A DNA stretch of 64,000 nucleotides from Saccharopolyspora ipomoeae (lineage in GTDB: Bacteria > Actinomycetota > Actinomycetes > Mycobacteriales > Pseudonocardiaceae): positions 1-64,000 of the forward strand of contig NZ_JASAOF010000028.1 of the NCBI RefSeq assembly GCF_029952525.1, given 5' to 3'. The notes under the pieces are model-generated. The model searched no databases and was not told where the DNA came from. It worked only from the letters and a program-made list of their open reading frames with translations. A program made the translations under genes and the position numbers. Positions within the stretch are counted from its first letter, which is position 1; every line of letters begins with the position of its first letter. This document shows positions 10,242-19,232 of this stretch, in pieces.

Positions 10242-10769
10242 ATGGGACCAACACCCGAGACCTGTGGTGAGCTGCTCCGCCCACTCCGCGCCTTGATGGG
10301 CCTCAAGCAGGTCGCGCTGCAACGGGGATTGCAGCTCTCCGACCAGGTTCCCTACGCGGCGGCCGGACTGCTCACCGAGCTCGTGCACCGCGGCGAAAGC
10401 CGGGTCTCCGACCTCGCCCACCACCGCATCGTCGATGCGTCCGTGGTGAGCCGTCAGGTGAACCAGCTCGAACAGGCCGAACTGATCACGCGCCGCCCCG
10501 ACCCCGCCGACCGGCGGGTGTCGCTGCTCCGCGCCACCGCCGACGGTGAGCAGGTCGTCACCGACCTCGAACGCAAGAAGCAGGAGTGGATCAGCGAGGC
10601 GCTGGTCGACTGGGACGACGGCAAGGTCCGCGAGCTGGCCCGGTTGCTCGGCGACGCGATGTCCGACATCCGCCGCCACACGATCGACGACGGTCATGCG
10701 CCCGACCACGGGCACACGATTGACCAGGGGGACCTCTCGGCCCCCCGGATGAGGGAAGGAACTCGATGA
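10242..10769 (+). CDS. MarR-family regulator of the MFS/YceI unit
   Basis: A 175-residue MarR protein. The DNA-binding wing is DPADRRVSLLRATADG after a VSDLAHHRIVDASVVSRQVN recognition region. The C-terminus (about 150-175) is rich in His and Asp (DDGHAPDHGHTIDQGD) and may be a metal-binding or flexible tail. ATG 10242 is preceded by AAAAGGATGG and by two GTTGC-N5-GCAAC sites. Its stop overlaps the transporter start by 4 bp (ATGA), so it is almost certainly co-transcribed with, and controls, the exporter. Confidence 0.9.
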   Translation: MGPTPETCGELLRPLRALMGLKQVALQRGLQLSDQVPYAAAGLLTELVHRGESRVSDLAHHRIVDASVVSRQVNQLEQAELITRRPDPADRRVSLLRATADGEQVVTDLERKKQEWISEALVDWDDGKVRELARLLGDAMSDIRRHTIDDGHAPDHGHTIDQGDLSAPRMREGTR

Positions 10770-13282
10770 CCAGCTCGACGGAGACGGCGCCCGAGGTGTC
10801 GACTCAACCGAGCGCGCCGCACGAGTCGGCTCAGGAACCGGCGATGTCGCACCGCCAGATCCTGGAGGCCATGTCCGGCCTGATGTTGGCGCTGTTGGTC
10901 GCCATCCTCAGCTCGACCATCGTGTCGAACGCGCTGCCGAGGATCATCGCCGACCTGCACGGAACCCAGGGCCAGTACACCTGGGTCGTCACGGCGATGC
11001 TGCTGACCTCCACCGCCTCCACCCCGCTGTGGGGCAAGCTCTCCGACCTGTTCAGCAAGAAGCTGCTGTACCAGATCGCCATCACCATCTTCACCGTCGG
11101 CTCCGTGGCCGGTGGTTTCGCGCAGTCGATGGAGACCCTGATCGGGTTCCGCGCGCTGCAGGGCATCGGCATGGGCGGTCTGCAGGCGCTGATCCAGGTC
11201 GTGATCGCGGCGATGGTCTCGCCGCGCGAACGGGGCCGCTACAGCGGATACATCGGTGCCACCTTCGCGGTGGCCACCGTCAGCGGCCCGCTCGTCGGCG
11301 GCGTCATCGTCGACACCCCGTGGCTGGGGTGGCGCTGGTGCTTCTGGGTCACCGTGCCGATCGCCGTCATCGCCTTCATCGTGCTCGGCCGGGTGCTCAA
11401 GCTGCCGGTCGTCAAGCGCGAGGTCAAGATCGACTGGTTCGGGGCGCTGTTCCTGGTCGGCGGCGTTTCGCTGCTGCTGATCTGGGTCTCGCTGGCCGGC
11501 AAGAACTTCGACTGGCTCTCGCCCGAGACGGGCTACTTCGTCGGCGGCGGCGTCCTCGCGCTGATCATCGCCGTGATCATCGAGGCCAACCACAGCGAAC
11601 CGATCGTGCCGCTGCGGATGTTCCGCAACCCCACGGTCACGCTGGCCACCATCGGCACCGTCGCGGTCGGCACCGCGATGTTCGGCGGCGCGGTGTTCCT
11701 CGGCCAGTACTTCCAGATCGCGCGCAGCTTCAGCCCGACCATCGCGGGCCTGATGACGCTGCCGATGGTCGGCGGGCTGTTCATCTCCTCCACCGTCAGC
11801 GGCCAGATCATCTCCCGGGTCACCGGCAAGACCAAACCGTTCCTGATCATCGGCTCGATCGTGATGATGGTTGCGATGGGGCTACTGAGCACCGTCGATC
11901 ACGAAACGAACCTGGTGCTCATGGGGGTCTACCTCTTCCTGATGGGAAGCGGAGTGGGCATGCTCATGCAGAACCTGGTGCTGGCCGTGCAGAACGCCAC
12001 CAGCGCCAAGGACATGGGCTCGACGACCTCCGTCGTCACCTTCTTCCGCACCCTGGGAGGTTCGGCTGGCGTGTCGGTGCTCGGTGCGGTGCTGGCCACC
12101 CGCGTGCAGGACTACATCGTGGAAGGCCTGGCGAAGATCCCCGGCGCGGCGCAGGCCGCGGCCGCAGGCGGCGGCACCGGATCGCTGGACGTGGGACACC
12201 TGCCCGGGCCGATCCAGACCATCGTCCGCGCGGCCTACGGGGATGCCATCGGCGACATCTTCCTCATCTCGGCCTGCATCTCCGTGGTCACCTTCATCGC
12301 GGTGCTGTTCATCCGCGAGAAGCCGTTGCGGACGACGATCGAGAGCAACGAGGAAAGGGAGACGGCTTCAGTGTCGGCACACGACGAGGGCCTCGACAGC
12401 GGCAGGACCAACGGTGCGCAGGTGAACTCCGAGCGCTCCAACCCGTGGACCGAGCCGTCGATCCCGTCCTTCGCCTCCAACGGCGCGGCGCTGACCGGCC
12501 GGTTCGCCGAGGGCCACGAGCTCCAGCGGCGTTCCGTGCACGGCGTCGTCCACGACTCCATCGGCACCCCGGTCTCCGGCGTCGTCCTGACGCTGACCGA
12601 CGCCAACGGGCGCCAGGTGGAGCGGGCCCGCACCGACAACGACGGGCGGTTCCACTTCGACGTCGACAACGACGGCACCTTCGTGCTGATCGCCTCCGGC
12701 GGCAGCTACCAGCCGACCGCCTCGATGGTCGTGGTCTCCGACCGGCCGGTGCGGCACGACGTGCAGCTGCTCGGCGCCGGTGAGCTCAGCGGTCTGGTGC
12801 ACGTCGGCGGGGTAGGCGTCCCGGGAGCGATGGTGGTGCTCACCGACGTGCGCGGCGAGGTCGTGGCCACCAACGCCACCGACGGCGACGGCGAGTACGG
12901 CTTCTCCGACCTGGTCGGTGGCTCGTACGCGCTGACCGTCACCGCGGACGGCTACCGCCCGGTCGCGCACCCGATCGTGGTCACCGACGGGGAGCGGGTG
13001 CGGCTCGACGTCGCCCTGCAGACCGGGGCGCAGCTGCACGGCGTGATCCGCTCGGCCAACCTCGGCGTGCCGGTGCCCGACGCGCGGGTGACGCTGCTCG
13101 ACGCCTCGGGCGCGGTGGTCGCCGCGGGCACCACCGACATCGACGGCAACTACCACTTCACCGACCTGCCCGACGGTGAGTACACGGTCATCGCCAGCGG
13201 GTACCCGCCGGTGGCCAGCTCGCTGCGGCTGACGGGCCAGGAGTCGTCGCACGACGTCGACCTGGGCTACCCGGAAGCCTGA
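10766..13282 (+). CDS. DHA2-type MFS exporter fused to three carboxypeptidase-regulatory-like domains
   Basis: An 838-residue fusion. Residues about 30-520 are a 14-helix drug:H+ antiporter of the EmrB/QacA kind (VVTAMLLTSTASTPLWGKLS, FRALQGIGMGGLQALIQVVI). After a linker, three immunoglobulin/transthyretin-like repeats of about 75-80 residues start near 595 (VHGVVHDSIGTPVSGVVLTL), 672 (LSGLVHVGGVGVPGAMVVLT) and 752 (LHGVIRSANLGVPVPDARVT). Each has a (D/T)DxDGxYxF-type turn. Ordinary DHA2 exporters are about 500 residues. With 14 helices the C-terminus should be cytoplasmic, an odd place for such domains. The next gene, YceI, carries a fourth copy, so the two proteins probably work together. 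Substrate unknown. Confidence 0.88.
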   Translation: MTSSTETAPEVSTQPSAPHESAQEPAMSHRQILEAMSGLMLALLVAILSSTIVSNALPRIIADLHGTQGQYTWVVTAMLLTSTASTPLWGKLSDLFSKKLLYQIAITIFTVGSVAGGFAQSMETLIGFRALQGIGMGGLQALIQVVIAAMVSPRERGRYSGYIGATFAVATVSGPLVGGVIVDTPWLGWRWCFWVTVPIAVIAFIVLGRVLKLPVVKREVKIDWFGALFLVGGVSLLLIWVSLAGKNFDWLSPETGYFVGGGVLALIIAVIIEANHSEPIVPLRMFRNPTVTLATIGTVAVGTAMFGGAVFLGQYFQIARSFSPTIAGLMTLPMVGGLFISSTVSGQIISRVTGKTKPFLIIGSIVMMVAMGLLSTVDHETNLVLMGVYLFLMGSGVGMLMQNLVLAVQNATSAKDMGSTTSVVTFFRTLGGSAGVSVLGAVLATRVQDYIVEGLAKIPGAAQAAAAGGGTGSLDVGHLPGPIQTIVRAAYGDAIGDIFLISACISVVTFIAVLFIREKPLRTTIESNEERETASVSAHDEGLDSGRTNGAQVNSERSNPWTEPSIPSFASNGAALTGRFAEGHELQRRSVHGVVHDSIGTPVSGVVLTLTDANGRQVERARTDNDGRFHFDVDNDGTFVLIASGGSYQPTASMVVVSDRPVRHDVQLLGAGELSGLVHVGGVGVPGAMVVLTDVRGEVVATNATDGDGEYGFSDLVGGSYALTVTADGYRPVAHPIVVTDGERVRLDVALQTGAQLHGVIRSANLGVPVPDARVTLLDASGAVVAAGTTDIDGNYHFTDLPDGEYTVIASGYPPVASSLRLTGQESSHDVDLGYPEA

Positions 13283-13401
13283 CGGTCGCGCTCGCACCAC
13301 CCGCAGGTCACGGTCGCGCTGCGGCGGGCGGGTTCGGCTGGACTCCGGGCCCGCCCGCACAGCAGGATCATGATCGAGCTCTTCAAAGGAGTGTTTTCAC
13401 C

Positions 13402-14268
13402 ATGGATCTCGGCCAACCGCAGGCCGCGTCGGGCAACGGTCAGACCGGTTCCGCTCCCGGTTCCGGAGCGGTGACCGCGTCGGTGCTCGGCAGCGACGGC
13501 TGGCCGGTGCCGGAGGCGGTGCTGACCCTCATCGACTCCGGCGGCGCGCAGGTCGCCCGAGCTCAGGGCGACGGCAAGGGCTCGGTGCTCGCCTCCGGGC
13601 TCGCCGCCGGCGCCTACACCGCGATCATCACCGCGATCGGCCACGAGCCGGTCGCCCGCACCACCCTCGTGCACGAGGGCGCCACCGCCAACCTCGGCGG
13701 TGTGGAGGTCCGCCGCATCGGCGGTGCCGACCTGCCGGCCCCCGGGCTGTGGCGGATCGACCCCGTGCACTCCTCCATCCAGGTCACCGCCAAGCACCTG
13801 GGCCTGAGCAGCATCCACGGCCGGTTCAACGAGTTCTCCGGCGAGGTGCGCATCGGCGCCCCGATCGAGCAGTCGCTGGTGGAGGCCCGGATCAACGCCC
13901 GCACCATCGACACCGGCAACACGATGCGCGACGACCACCTGCGCACCGAGGACTTCCTCAACGTCGACCGGTTCCCGGAGATCGCGTTCCGCTCCACCGG
14001 GCTGCGCCCGCGCGGCGGCGACAAGTGGGACCTGCAGGGCGAGCTCACCATGCTCGGCGTGACCAAGCCCGTCCTGCTCGACACCCGCTTCGACGGCGTC
14101 GGACCCGACCAGTGGGGCGGCACCCGCGCCTCGGCCTCGGCGGTCGCGCAGCTGCGCCGCGACGACTTCGCGGTGCGCTTCAGCCAGTCGCTGGCCTCCG
14201 GCATCGCCGCGGTCGGCATGACCCTGCGCGTCCAGATCGACATCCAGGCGGTGCTGGAAGAGGGGTAG
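13402..14268 (+). CDS. YceI-like lipid-binding protein with N-terminal regulatory-like repeat
   Basis: A 288-residue protein. Residues about 22-92 (VTASVLGSDGWPVPEAVLTL and on to HEPVARTTLVHEG) match the repeats at the end of the MFS protein. Residues about 112-285 are a YceI lipocalin-like barrel (GLWRIDPVHSSIQVTAKHLG, FSGEVRIG, DDHLRTEDFLNVDRFPEI). YceI barrels bind polyisoprenoid chains. No signal peptide is visible, so it is probably cytoplasmic, unlike E. coli YceI. It follows the exporter by 119 bp and starts ATG 13402 after AAAGGAG. It may present a hydrophobic substrate to the exporter. Confidence 0.88.
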   Translation: MDLGQPQAASGNGQTGSAPGSGAVTASVLGSDGWPVPEAVLTLIDSGGAQVARAQGDGKGSVLASGLAAGAYTAIITAIGHEPVARTTLVHEGATANLGGVEVRRIGGADLPAPGLWRIDPVHSSIQVTAKHLGLSSIHGRFNEFSGEVRIGAPIEQSLVEARINARTIDTGNTMRDDHLRTEDFLNVDRFPEIAFRSTGLRPRGGDKWDLQGELTMLGVTKPVLLDTRFDGVGPDQWGGTRASASAVAQLRRDDFAVRFSQSLASGIAAVGMTLRVQIDIQAVLEEG

Positions 14269-14311
14269 ACCAGGAGCGGTTCGCTGTGGCTGGCTCGACC
14301 GCTCCGCCGAA

Positions 14312-14352
14312 GAAGGAGCCGTGCGCACGTCGGGGGTGCGCACGGCTCCTTC
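14312..14352 (+). terminator. Terminator hairpin after the YceI gene
   Basis: A 17-bp perfect stem (GAAGGAGCCGTGCGCAC, 14312-14328, against 14336-14352) with a 7-nt loop, 44 bp after the YceI stop. Confidence 0.85.
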
Positions 14353-14365
14353 GCGTTCGCGGACG

Positions 14366-14461
14366 GATTCCGGCGGTATTCGGGTCCCGGATTACTCCGG
14401 TATTCCGGAACCCGATTACGGCGGTATTCCGTCAGCCGATTACGGCGGTATTCCGGGTTCC
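14366..14461. repeat. Family B array: four tandem 24-bp units
   Basis: Units start at 14366, 14390, 14414 and 14438. Each has a 16-bp core close to GATTACGGCGGTATTC followed by 8 variable bases. The core is nearly its own reverse complement, so units can pair with each other. The array lies between the convergent YceI and symporter genes. A second, larger array occurs at 29457. Confidence 0.9.
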
Positions 14462-14528
14462 GATGCCGGTGGACGGGAGTGCGGCCGTGGCCGGGGCCCG
14501 ATCGCGGCCGCACTCCGTCGGCTCGTCG

Positions 14529-16124
14529 TCAGGCGTCGGCCTTCTTCTTGTCGATCTTGCGGATCTCGCCGGAGCGGATCTTGGCCTTGTACTCGGCCAG
14601 CTCCTTCTTGACCACCGGGATCATGATGTACAGGCCGATGATGTTGAACAGGGCCAGCAGGAACAGCACCGCGTCGGTGAAGTCCATGACGCTGCTCAGG
14701 CTCAGCACCGAGCCGACGATCACGAACAGGCAGAACACCACGTTGTAGATGTTGCGGCTCACCGAGGTGTTGCCGAAAAGGAACAGCCACGCCCGCTGGC
14801 CGTAGTAGCCCCAGGTGATGATCGTGGAGACGGCGAAGAGCACGACCGCCACGGTCAGCACGTACGGGAACCAGGGCAGGACCTCGGCGAACGCCTGCGA
14901 GGTGACGGTGACGCCGTCCGGCTCCTCACCGCCTGCCAGGACCGCCTTCTGCCCCTCGATCCACAGCTGCGGCTGCGCGATGACGATGGTCAGCGCGGTC
15001 ATGGTGCAGATGATGACGGTGTCGATGAACGGCTCCAGCAGCGCCACCAGTCCCTCGGTGGCGGGGTGCTCGGTGCGGACCGCGGAGTGCGCGATCGGCG
15101 CCGATCCCAGACCGGCCTCGTTGGAGAACGCGGCGCGCTGGAAGCCGACGATGAGCACACCGATGAGACCGCCGAAACCGGCCTCCGGGGTGAACGCGCC
15201 CTTGATGATGGCGACGGCCGCGTCCGGCACGGCGGTGATGTTGACGCCGATGACCGTCAGCGACGCCACGACGTAGATGATCGCCATCGCCGGGACGAGC
15301 TTGCTGGTCACCGCGCCGATGGACTTGATGCCGCCGACGACCACCGAACCGACGATGATCGCCAGGATGATGCCGAAGATCAGCGCGGCACCGTCCGAGC
15401 CGAGCAGGCCCTCGTCGCCACCGGTGACGTCGCGCAGCTGCGCGAAGGTCTGGTTGGCCTGGAACATGTTGCCGCCGCCGACGCCGAACAGCAGGATCAT
15501 GATCGCGGCCAGCACGGCCAGCGTCTTGCCCAGGCCGCGTCCGAAGGCGTTCGGGATGCGCTCGGCGATGCCCTTGCGCAGGTAGTGCATCGGGCCGCCG
15601 TGCACGTTGCCGTTGGCGTCGATCTCGCGGTACTTCACGCCCAGCGTGCACTCGACGAACTTGGTGGCCATGCCGAGCAGGCCGCACAGGATCATCCAGA
15701 AGGTGGCGCCCGCGCCGCCGACCGTCACCGCGACGCCGACACCGGCGATGTTGCCGAGGCCGACGGTTCCGGACAGCGCCGAGGCGAGCGCTTGGAAGTG
15801 GTTGATCTCGCCCGGTTCGTCGGAACTGGTGTACTTGCCGCGCACCAGGTCGGTGGCGAGCTTGAAGTTCCGGATCTGCACGAAGCCGAAGACCAGGGTG
15901 AACACCGTCGCGGCGATCACGAGCCAGGCCACGATCCACGGGAAGGTCACGCCGAAGACGGTGATCTCACCGAACACGAACCCGGAGAAGCCCTCCGAGA
16001 TCGGCGTGAAGACGTTGTTGATGGTGTCCTCGATGCCGGCGAGTGGACCGGCGTCGGCCGCCAGGACGAGTTCGCCGTCCGGCGGCTCGGTCGCCAAGGA
16101 GGCGGTCGCCAAGGTGTAGGTCAT
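14529..16124 (-). CDS. Alanine/glycine:cation symporter (AGCS family)
   Basis: A 531-residue protein with about 11 membrane helices and the AGCS hallmarks: QALASALSGTVGLGNIAGVG near the N-terminal third, GGAGATFWMILCGLLGMATK, and FSNEAGLGSAPIAHS. It imports alanine or glycine with Na+ or H+. The N-terminus before the first helix is about 60 residues long. Transcription starts in the region shared with clpB, where a palindrome ATTGGTCAGACCTAT of FadR/GntR type suggests control by an unlinked regulator. The C-terminus ends in a lysine-rich cytoplasmic tail. Confidence 0.92.
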   Translation of the reverse strand: MTYTLATASLATEPPDGELVLAADAGPLAGIEDTINNVFTPISEGFSGFVFGEITVFGVTFPWIVAWLVIAATVFTLVFGFVQIRNFKLATDLVRGKYTSSDEPGEINHFQALASALSGTVGLGNIAGVGVAVTVGGAGATFWMILCGLLGMATKFVECTLGVKYREIDANGNVHGGPMHYLRKGIAERIPNAFGRGLGKTLAVLAAIMILLFGVGGGNMFQANQTFAQLRDVTGGDEGLLGSDGAALIFGIILAIIVGSVVVGGIKSIGAVTSKLVPAMAIIYVVASLTVIGVNITAVPDAAVAIIKGAFTPEAGFGGLIGVLIVGFQRAAFSNEAGLGSAPIAHSAVRTEHPATEGLVALLEPFIDTVIICTMTALTIVIAQPQLWIEGQKAVLAGGEEPDGVTVTSQAFAEVLPWFPYVLTVAVVLFAVSTIITWGYYGQRAWLFLFGNTSVSRNIYNVVFCLFVIVGSVLSLSSVMDFTDAVLFLLALFNIIGLYIMIPVVKKELAEYKAKIRSGEIRKIDKKKADA

Positions 16125-16196
16125 GGCGCAATAGCAAAGCGGGCGAAAACCCCGAACACAAGCACTGTGCGTAACAATCTGCAGAAGGTTGGTCCG

Positions 16197-16211
16197 ATTG
16201 GTCAGACCTAT
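16197..16211. promoter_or_regulatory. GntR/FadR-type operator candidate for the symporter
   Basis: ATTGGTCAGACCTAT contains the TGGT-N3-ACC pattern typical of FadR-subfamily GntR sites. It lies about 75 bp upstream of the symporter start and also upstream of clpB. Confidence 0.45.
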
Positions 16212-16253
16212 TGTTTACGCGCTGTGAAAAAAGAAAATTAGTGTGAAACTGGA

Positions 16254-16274
16254 CTTGAGCGGAACACGCTCAAC
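16254..16274. promoter_or_regulatory. HAIR operator upstream of clpB
   Basis: CTTGAGC-N7-GCTCAAC is the same HspR box as at dnaK. It lies 95 bp before the clpB start and places clpB in the HspR regulon. Confidence 0.88.
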
Positions 16275-16369
16275 CTTTGTTACGTTGGAAGTGTGAAGTC
16301 CGGTCGCCGACAACCGGGATGACCAGGAACGATCCGGCACGCAGCACGAATCCGGCACGAGGTGAGGGA

Positions 16370-18955
16370 ATGGACGCGTTCAACCCGACGACGAAGACCC
16401 AGCAGGCGATCTCCTCCGCGGTGCAGGCCGCCACCGTGGCGGGCAACCCGGACGTCGGACCCGCGCACCTGCTCGGCGCCCTGCTCGCCCAGGGGGACGG
16501 GCTGACCGCCCCGCTGCTCACCGCCGTTGGCGCCGAGGTCGCCGACGTGCGCCGCGAACTCGAATCCCTGATGAACTCGCTGCCCGCCGCCACCGGCAGC
16601 ACCGTCGGAGCTCCGCAGCTCTCCGGTGCCGCCGTCAAGGCCCTCACCAGCGCGCAGCGGCTGGCCACCGAGATGGGCGACGAGTACGTCTCCACCGAAC
16701 ACCTGCTGGTCGGCCTGGCCGCCGAGGGCGGCCGCGTCGCCGACCTGCTGCGCAGGCACGGCGGCACCCCCGACGCGCTGCGCGAGGCATTCGGCAAGGT
16801 GCGCGGCTCCGCGCGCGTGACCAGCCCCGATCCCGAGGGCACCTACCAGGCGCTGGAGAAGTACGGCCAGGACCTCACCGAGCGCGCGAGGGCGGGCGAG
16901 CTCGACCCGGTCATCGGCCGCGACGCCGAGATCCGCCGCGTCGTGCAGGTGCTGTCCCGGCGGACCAAGAACAACCCGGTGCTCATCGGCGAGCCCGGCG
17001 TCGGCAAGACCGCCATCGTCGAGGGCCTCGCCCAGCGCATCATCGCCGGCGACGTGCCCGAATCGCTGCGCGGCAAGCGGGTCGTCGCGCTCGACCTCGG
17101 CTCGATGGTCGCGGGCGCCAAGTACCGCGGCGAGTTCGAGGAGCGGCTCAAGGCCGTGCTCAAGGAGATCACCGACTCCGCGGGTCAGGTGATCACCTTC
17201 ATCGACGAGCTGCACACCATCGTCGGCGCCGGGGCCGCCGGCGAGGGGGCGATGGACGCGGGCAACATGATCAAGCCGATGCTGGCGCGCGGCGAGCTGC
17301 GCATGGTCGGCGCGACCACGCTCGACGAGTACCGCGAGCACATCGAGACCGACGCCGCGCTGGAACGCCGCTTCCAGCAGGTGCTGGTCGGCGAGCCGAG
17401 CACGGAGGACGCGGTGGCGATCCTGCGCGGCCTCAAGGAGCGCTACGAGGTCCACCACGGCGTCCGCATCACCGACGGCGCGCTGGTGGCCGCCGCGACG
17501 CTGTCCGACCGCTACATCACCGCCCGGTTCCTGCCGGACAAGGCGATCGACCTGGTCGACGAGGCCGCGTCCCGGCTCCGCATGGAGATCGACTCGCGGC
17601 CGGTGGAGATCGACGAGGTCGAGCGCGCCGTGCGGCGGCTGGAGATCGAGGAGATGGCGCTGGCCAAGGAGTCCGACCCGGCCTCCGTCGAGCGGCTCGC
17701 CGCGCTGCGCGCCGAGCTCGCCGACAAGCGCGAGAAGCTCTCCGAGCTCACCGCGCGCTGGCAGCAGGAGAAGGAGTCCATCGACAAGGTCCGCGACCTC
17801 AAGACCCAGCTGGAGCAGGTGCGCGGCGAGTCCGAGCGGGCCGAGCGCGACGGCGACCTCGGCAAGGCCGCCGAGCTCCGCTACGGCCGGATCCCCGCGC
17901 TGGAGAAGGAGCTGGAGGCGGCCACCCAGGCGCAGAGCGAGCGCAAGGCGATGCTGCAGGAGGAGGTCACCGCCGACGACGTCGCCGGGGTGGTCAGCGC
18001 CTGGACCGGCATCCCCGCCGGACGCCTGATGGAGGGCGAGACCGCCAAGCTGCTGCGCATGGAGGAGGCGCTGGGCGCCCAGGTCGTCGGCCAGGAGGAG
18101 GCGGTGCGCGCGGTCTCCGACGCCGTCCGGCGCACCCGCGCCGGCGTGGCCGACCCGGACCGGCCGACCGGCTCGTTCCTGTTCCTCGGGCCGACCGGTG
18201 TCGGCAAGACCGAGCTGGCCAAGGCGCTGGCCGGGTTCCTGTTCGACGACGAGCGGTCGATGATCCGCATCGACATGAGCGAGTACTCCGAGAAGCACTC
18301 GGTGGCCCGGCTCGTCGGCGCCCCGCCCGGCTACGTCGGCCACGACCAGGGCGGGCAGCTCACCGAGTCGGTGCGGCGGCGGCCCTACTCGGTGGTGCTG
18401 TTCGACGAGGTCGAGAAGGCCCACTCGGACGTCTTCGACGTGCTGCTGCAGGTCCTCGACGACGGGCGGCTCACCGACGGCCAGGGACGCACGGTCGACT
18501 TCCGCAACACCATCCTGGTGCTGACCTCCAACCTGGGTTCGCAGGCCATCGCCGACCCCACGCTCGACGAGCGGGGCCGGGACGAGGCCGTGATGTCGGT
18601 GGTGCGCGGGCACTTCAAGCCCGAGTTCCTCAACCGGCTCGACGACGTCGTGGTGTTCCACCAGCTCAGCACCGAGGAGCTCACGTCCATCGTGGACATC
18701 CAGGTGGACCGGCTGGCCAAGCGCCTCGCGCAGCGGCGGCTCACCCTCGACGTGCAGCCCGCGGCCCGGGACTGGTTGGCGCTCAACGGTTTCGACCCGG
18801 TCTACGGCGCCCGCCCGCTCCGCCGCCTGGTCCAGTCGGCCATCGGCGACCAGCTGGCCCGCAAGCTGCTGGCGGGCGATATCCGCGAGGGCGACAAGGT
18901 CCGCATCGACGTCACCGACGACAACGAGTCCCTCACCGTGGCCCCGCAGAACTGA
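16370..18955 (+). CDS. clpB: Protein disaggregase ClpB (Hsp100)
   Basis: An 861-residue ClpB. A Clp N domain (about 5-145) is followed by AAA+ module 1 with Walker A GEPGVGKT near residue 207, a coiled-coil middle domain (about 400-525), and AAA+ module 2 with Walker A GPTGVGKT near 607 and [10 protein letters not shown]. It extracts polypeptides from aggregates with DnaK/DnaJ/GrpE. ATG 16370 is preferred over an upstream GTG at 16277 because [20 protein letters not shown] matches the family N-terminus and GAGGTGAGGGA precedes it. A HAIR box controls it. A strong hairpin ends the transcript. Confidence 0.98.
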   Translation: MDAFNPTTKTQQAISSAVQAATVAGNPDVGPAHLLGALLAQGDGLTAPLLTAVGAEVADVRRELESLMNSLPAATGSTVGAPQLSGAAVKALTSAQRLATEMGDEYVSTEHLLVGLAAEGGRVADLLRRHGGTPDALREAFGKVRGSARVTSPDPEGTYQALEKYGQDLTERARAGELDPVIGRDAEIRRVVQVLSRRTKNNPVLIGEPGVGKTAIVEGLAQRIIAGDVPESLRGKRVVALDLGSMVAGAKYRGEFEERLKAVLKEITDSAGQVITFIDELHTIVGAGAAGEGAMDAGNMIKPMLARGELRMVGATTLDEYREHIETDAALERRFQQVLVGEPSTEDAVAILRGLKERYEVHHGVRITDGALVAAATLSDRYITARFLPDKAIDLVDEAASRLRMEIDSRPVEIDEVERAVRRLEIEEMALAKESDPASVERLAALRAELADKREKLSELTARWQQEKESIDKVRDLKTQLEQVRGESERAERDGDLGKAAELRYGRIPALEKELEAATQAQSERKAMLQEEVTADDVAGVVSAWTGIPAGRLMEGETAKLLRMEEALGAQVVGQEEAVRAVSDAVRRTRAGVADPDRPTGSFLFLGPTGVGKTELAKALAGFLFDDERSMIRIDMSEYSEKHSVARLVGAPPGYVGHDQGGQLTESVRRRPYSVVLFDEVEKAHSDVFDVLLQVLDDGRLTDGQGRTVDFRNTILVLTSNLGSQAIADPTLDERGRDEAVMSVVRGHFKPEFLNRLDDVVVFHQLSTEELTSIVDIQVDRLAKRLAQRRLTLDVQPAARDWLALNGFDPVYGARPLRRLVQSAIGDQLARKLLAGDIREGDKVRIDVTDDNESLTVAPQN

Positions 18956-18965
18956 CCGACCACAG

Positions 18966-18994
18966 CGAAACCCCGTTCCCCGAACGGGGTTTCG
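18966..18994 (+). terminator. Terminator hairpin after clpB
   Basis: A 12-13 bp stem (CGAAACCCCGTTC against GAACGGGGTTTCG) with a short C-rich loop begins 11 bp after the clpB stop. Confidence 0.85.
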
Positions 18995-19029
18995 TCCCCC
19001 ACTCCCGAAAACAACCCCATCGTGCGGAT

Positions 19030-19063
19030 GGTGGGGGAAGTTTTCATGAAAACCTCCCCCACC
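19030..19063. repeat. Family C palindrome, copy C1
   Basis: GGTGGGGG-AAGTTTTCATGAAAAC-CTCCCCCACC is an almost perfect 34-bp palindrome without a loop, between convergent clpB and the MFS gene. Confidence 0.9.
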
Positions 19064-19142
19064 ACCCACCCACGCGAGTTCCCCCGAGAACACCAACCGT
19101 TCCCAGGTCACGAGGTTCCGGAGGAATGTCCGTCGTGTGTAG

Positions 19143-19212
19143 AGGGGGAAGTTTTCATGAAAACTTCGCGGTCGAGGGTGGGGGGAGGTTTTCATGAAAA
19201 CTTCCCCCCACC
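19143..19212. repeat. Family C palindromes, copies C2 and C3
   Basis: Two further copies of the 20-bp core GAAGTTTTCATGAAAACTTC (19143-19172, and 19185-19212 with one core change), about 40 bp apart, flanked by G runs on the left and C runs on the right. They lie just before the stop of the MFS gene. Confidence 0.9.
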
Positions 19213-19232
19213 CACCACGGAACGGACTGGGG

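Noticed and set aside
16280-19195. 971-residue minus-strand ORF opposite clpB
   Set aside because: Antisense shadow of clpB; repetitive Leu/Gly/Val-rich composition without domains.
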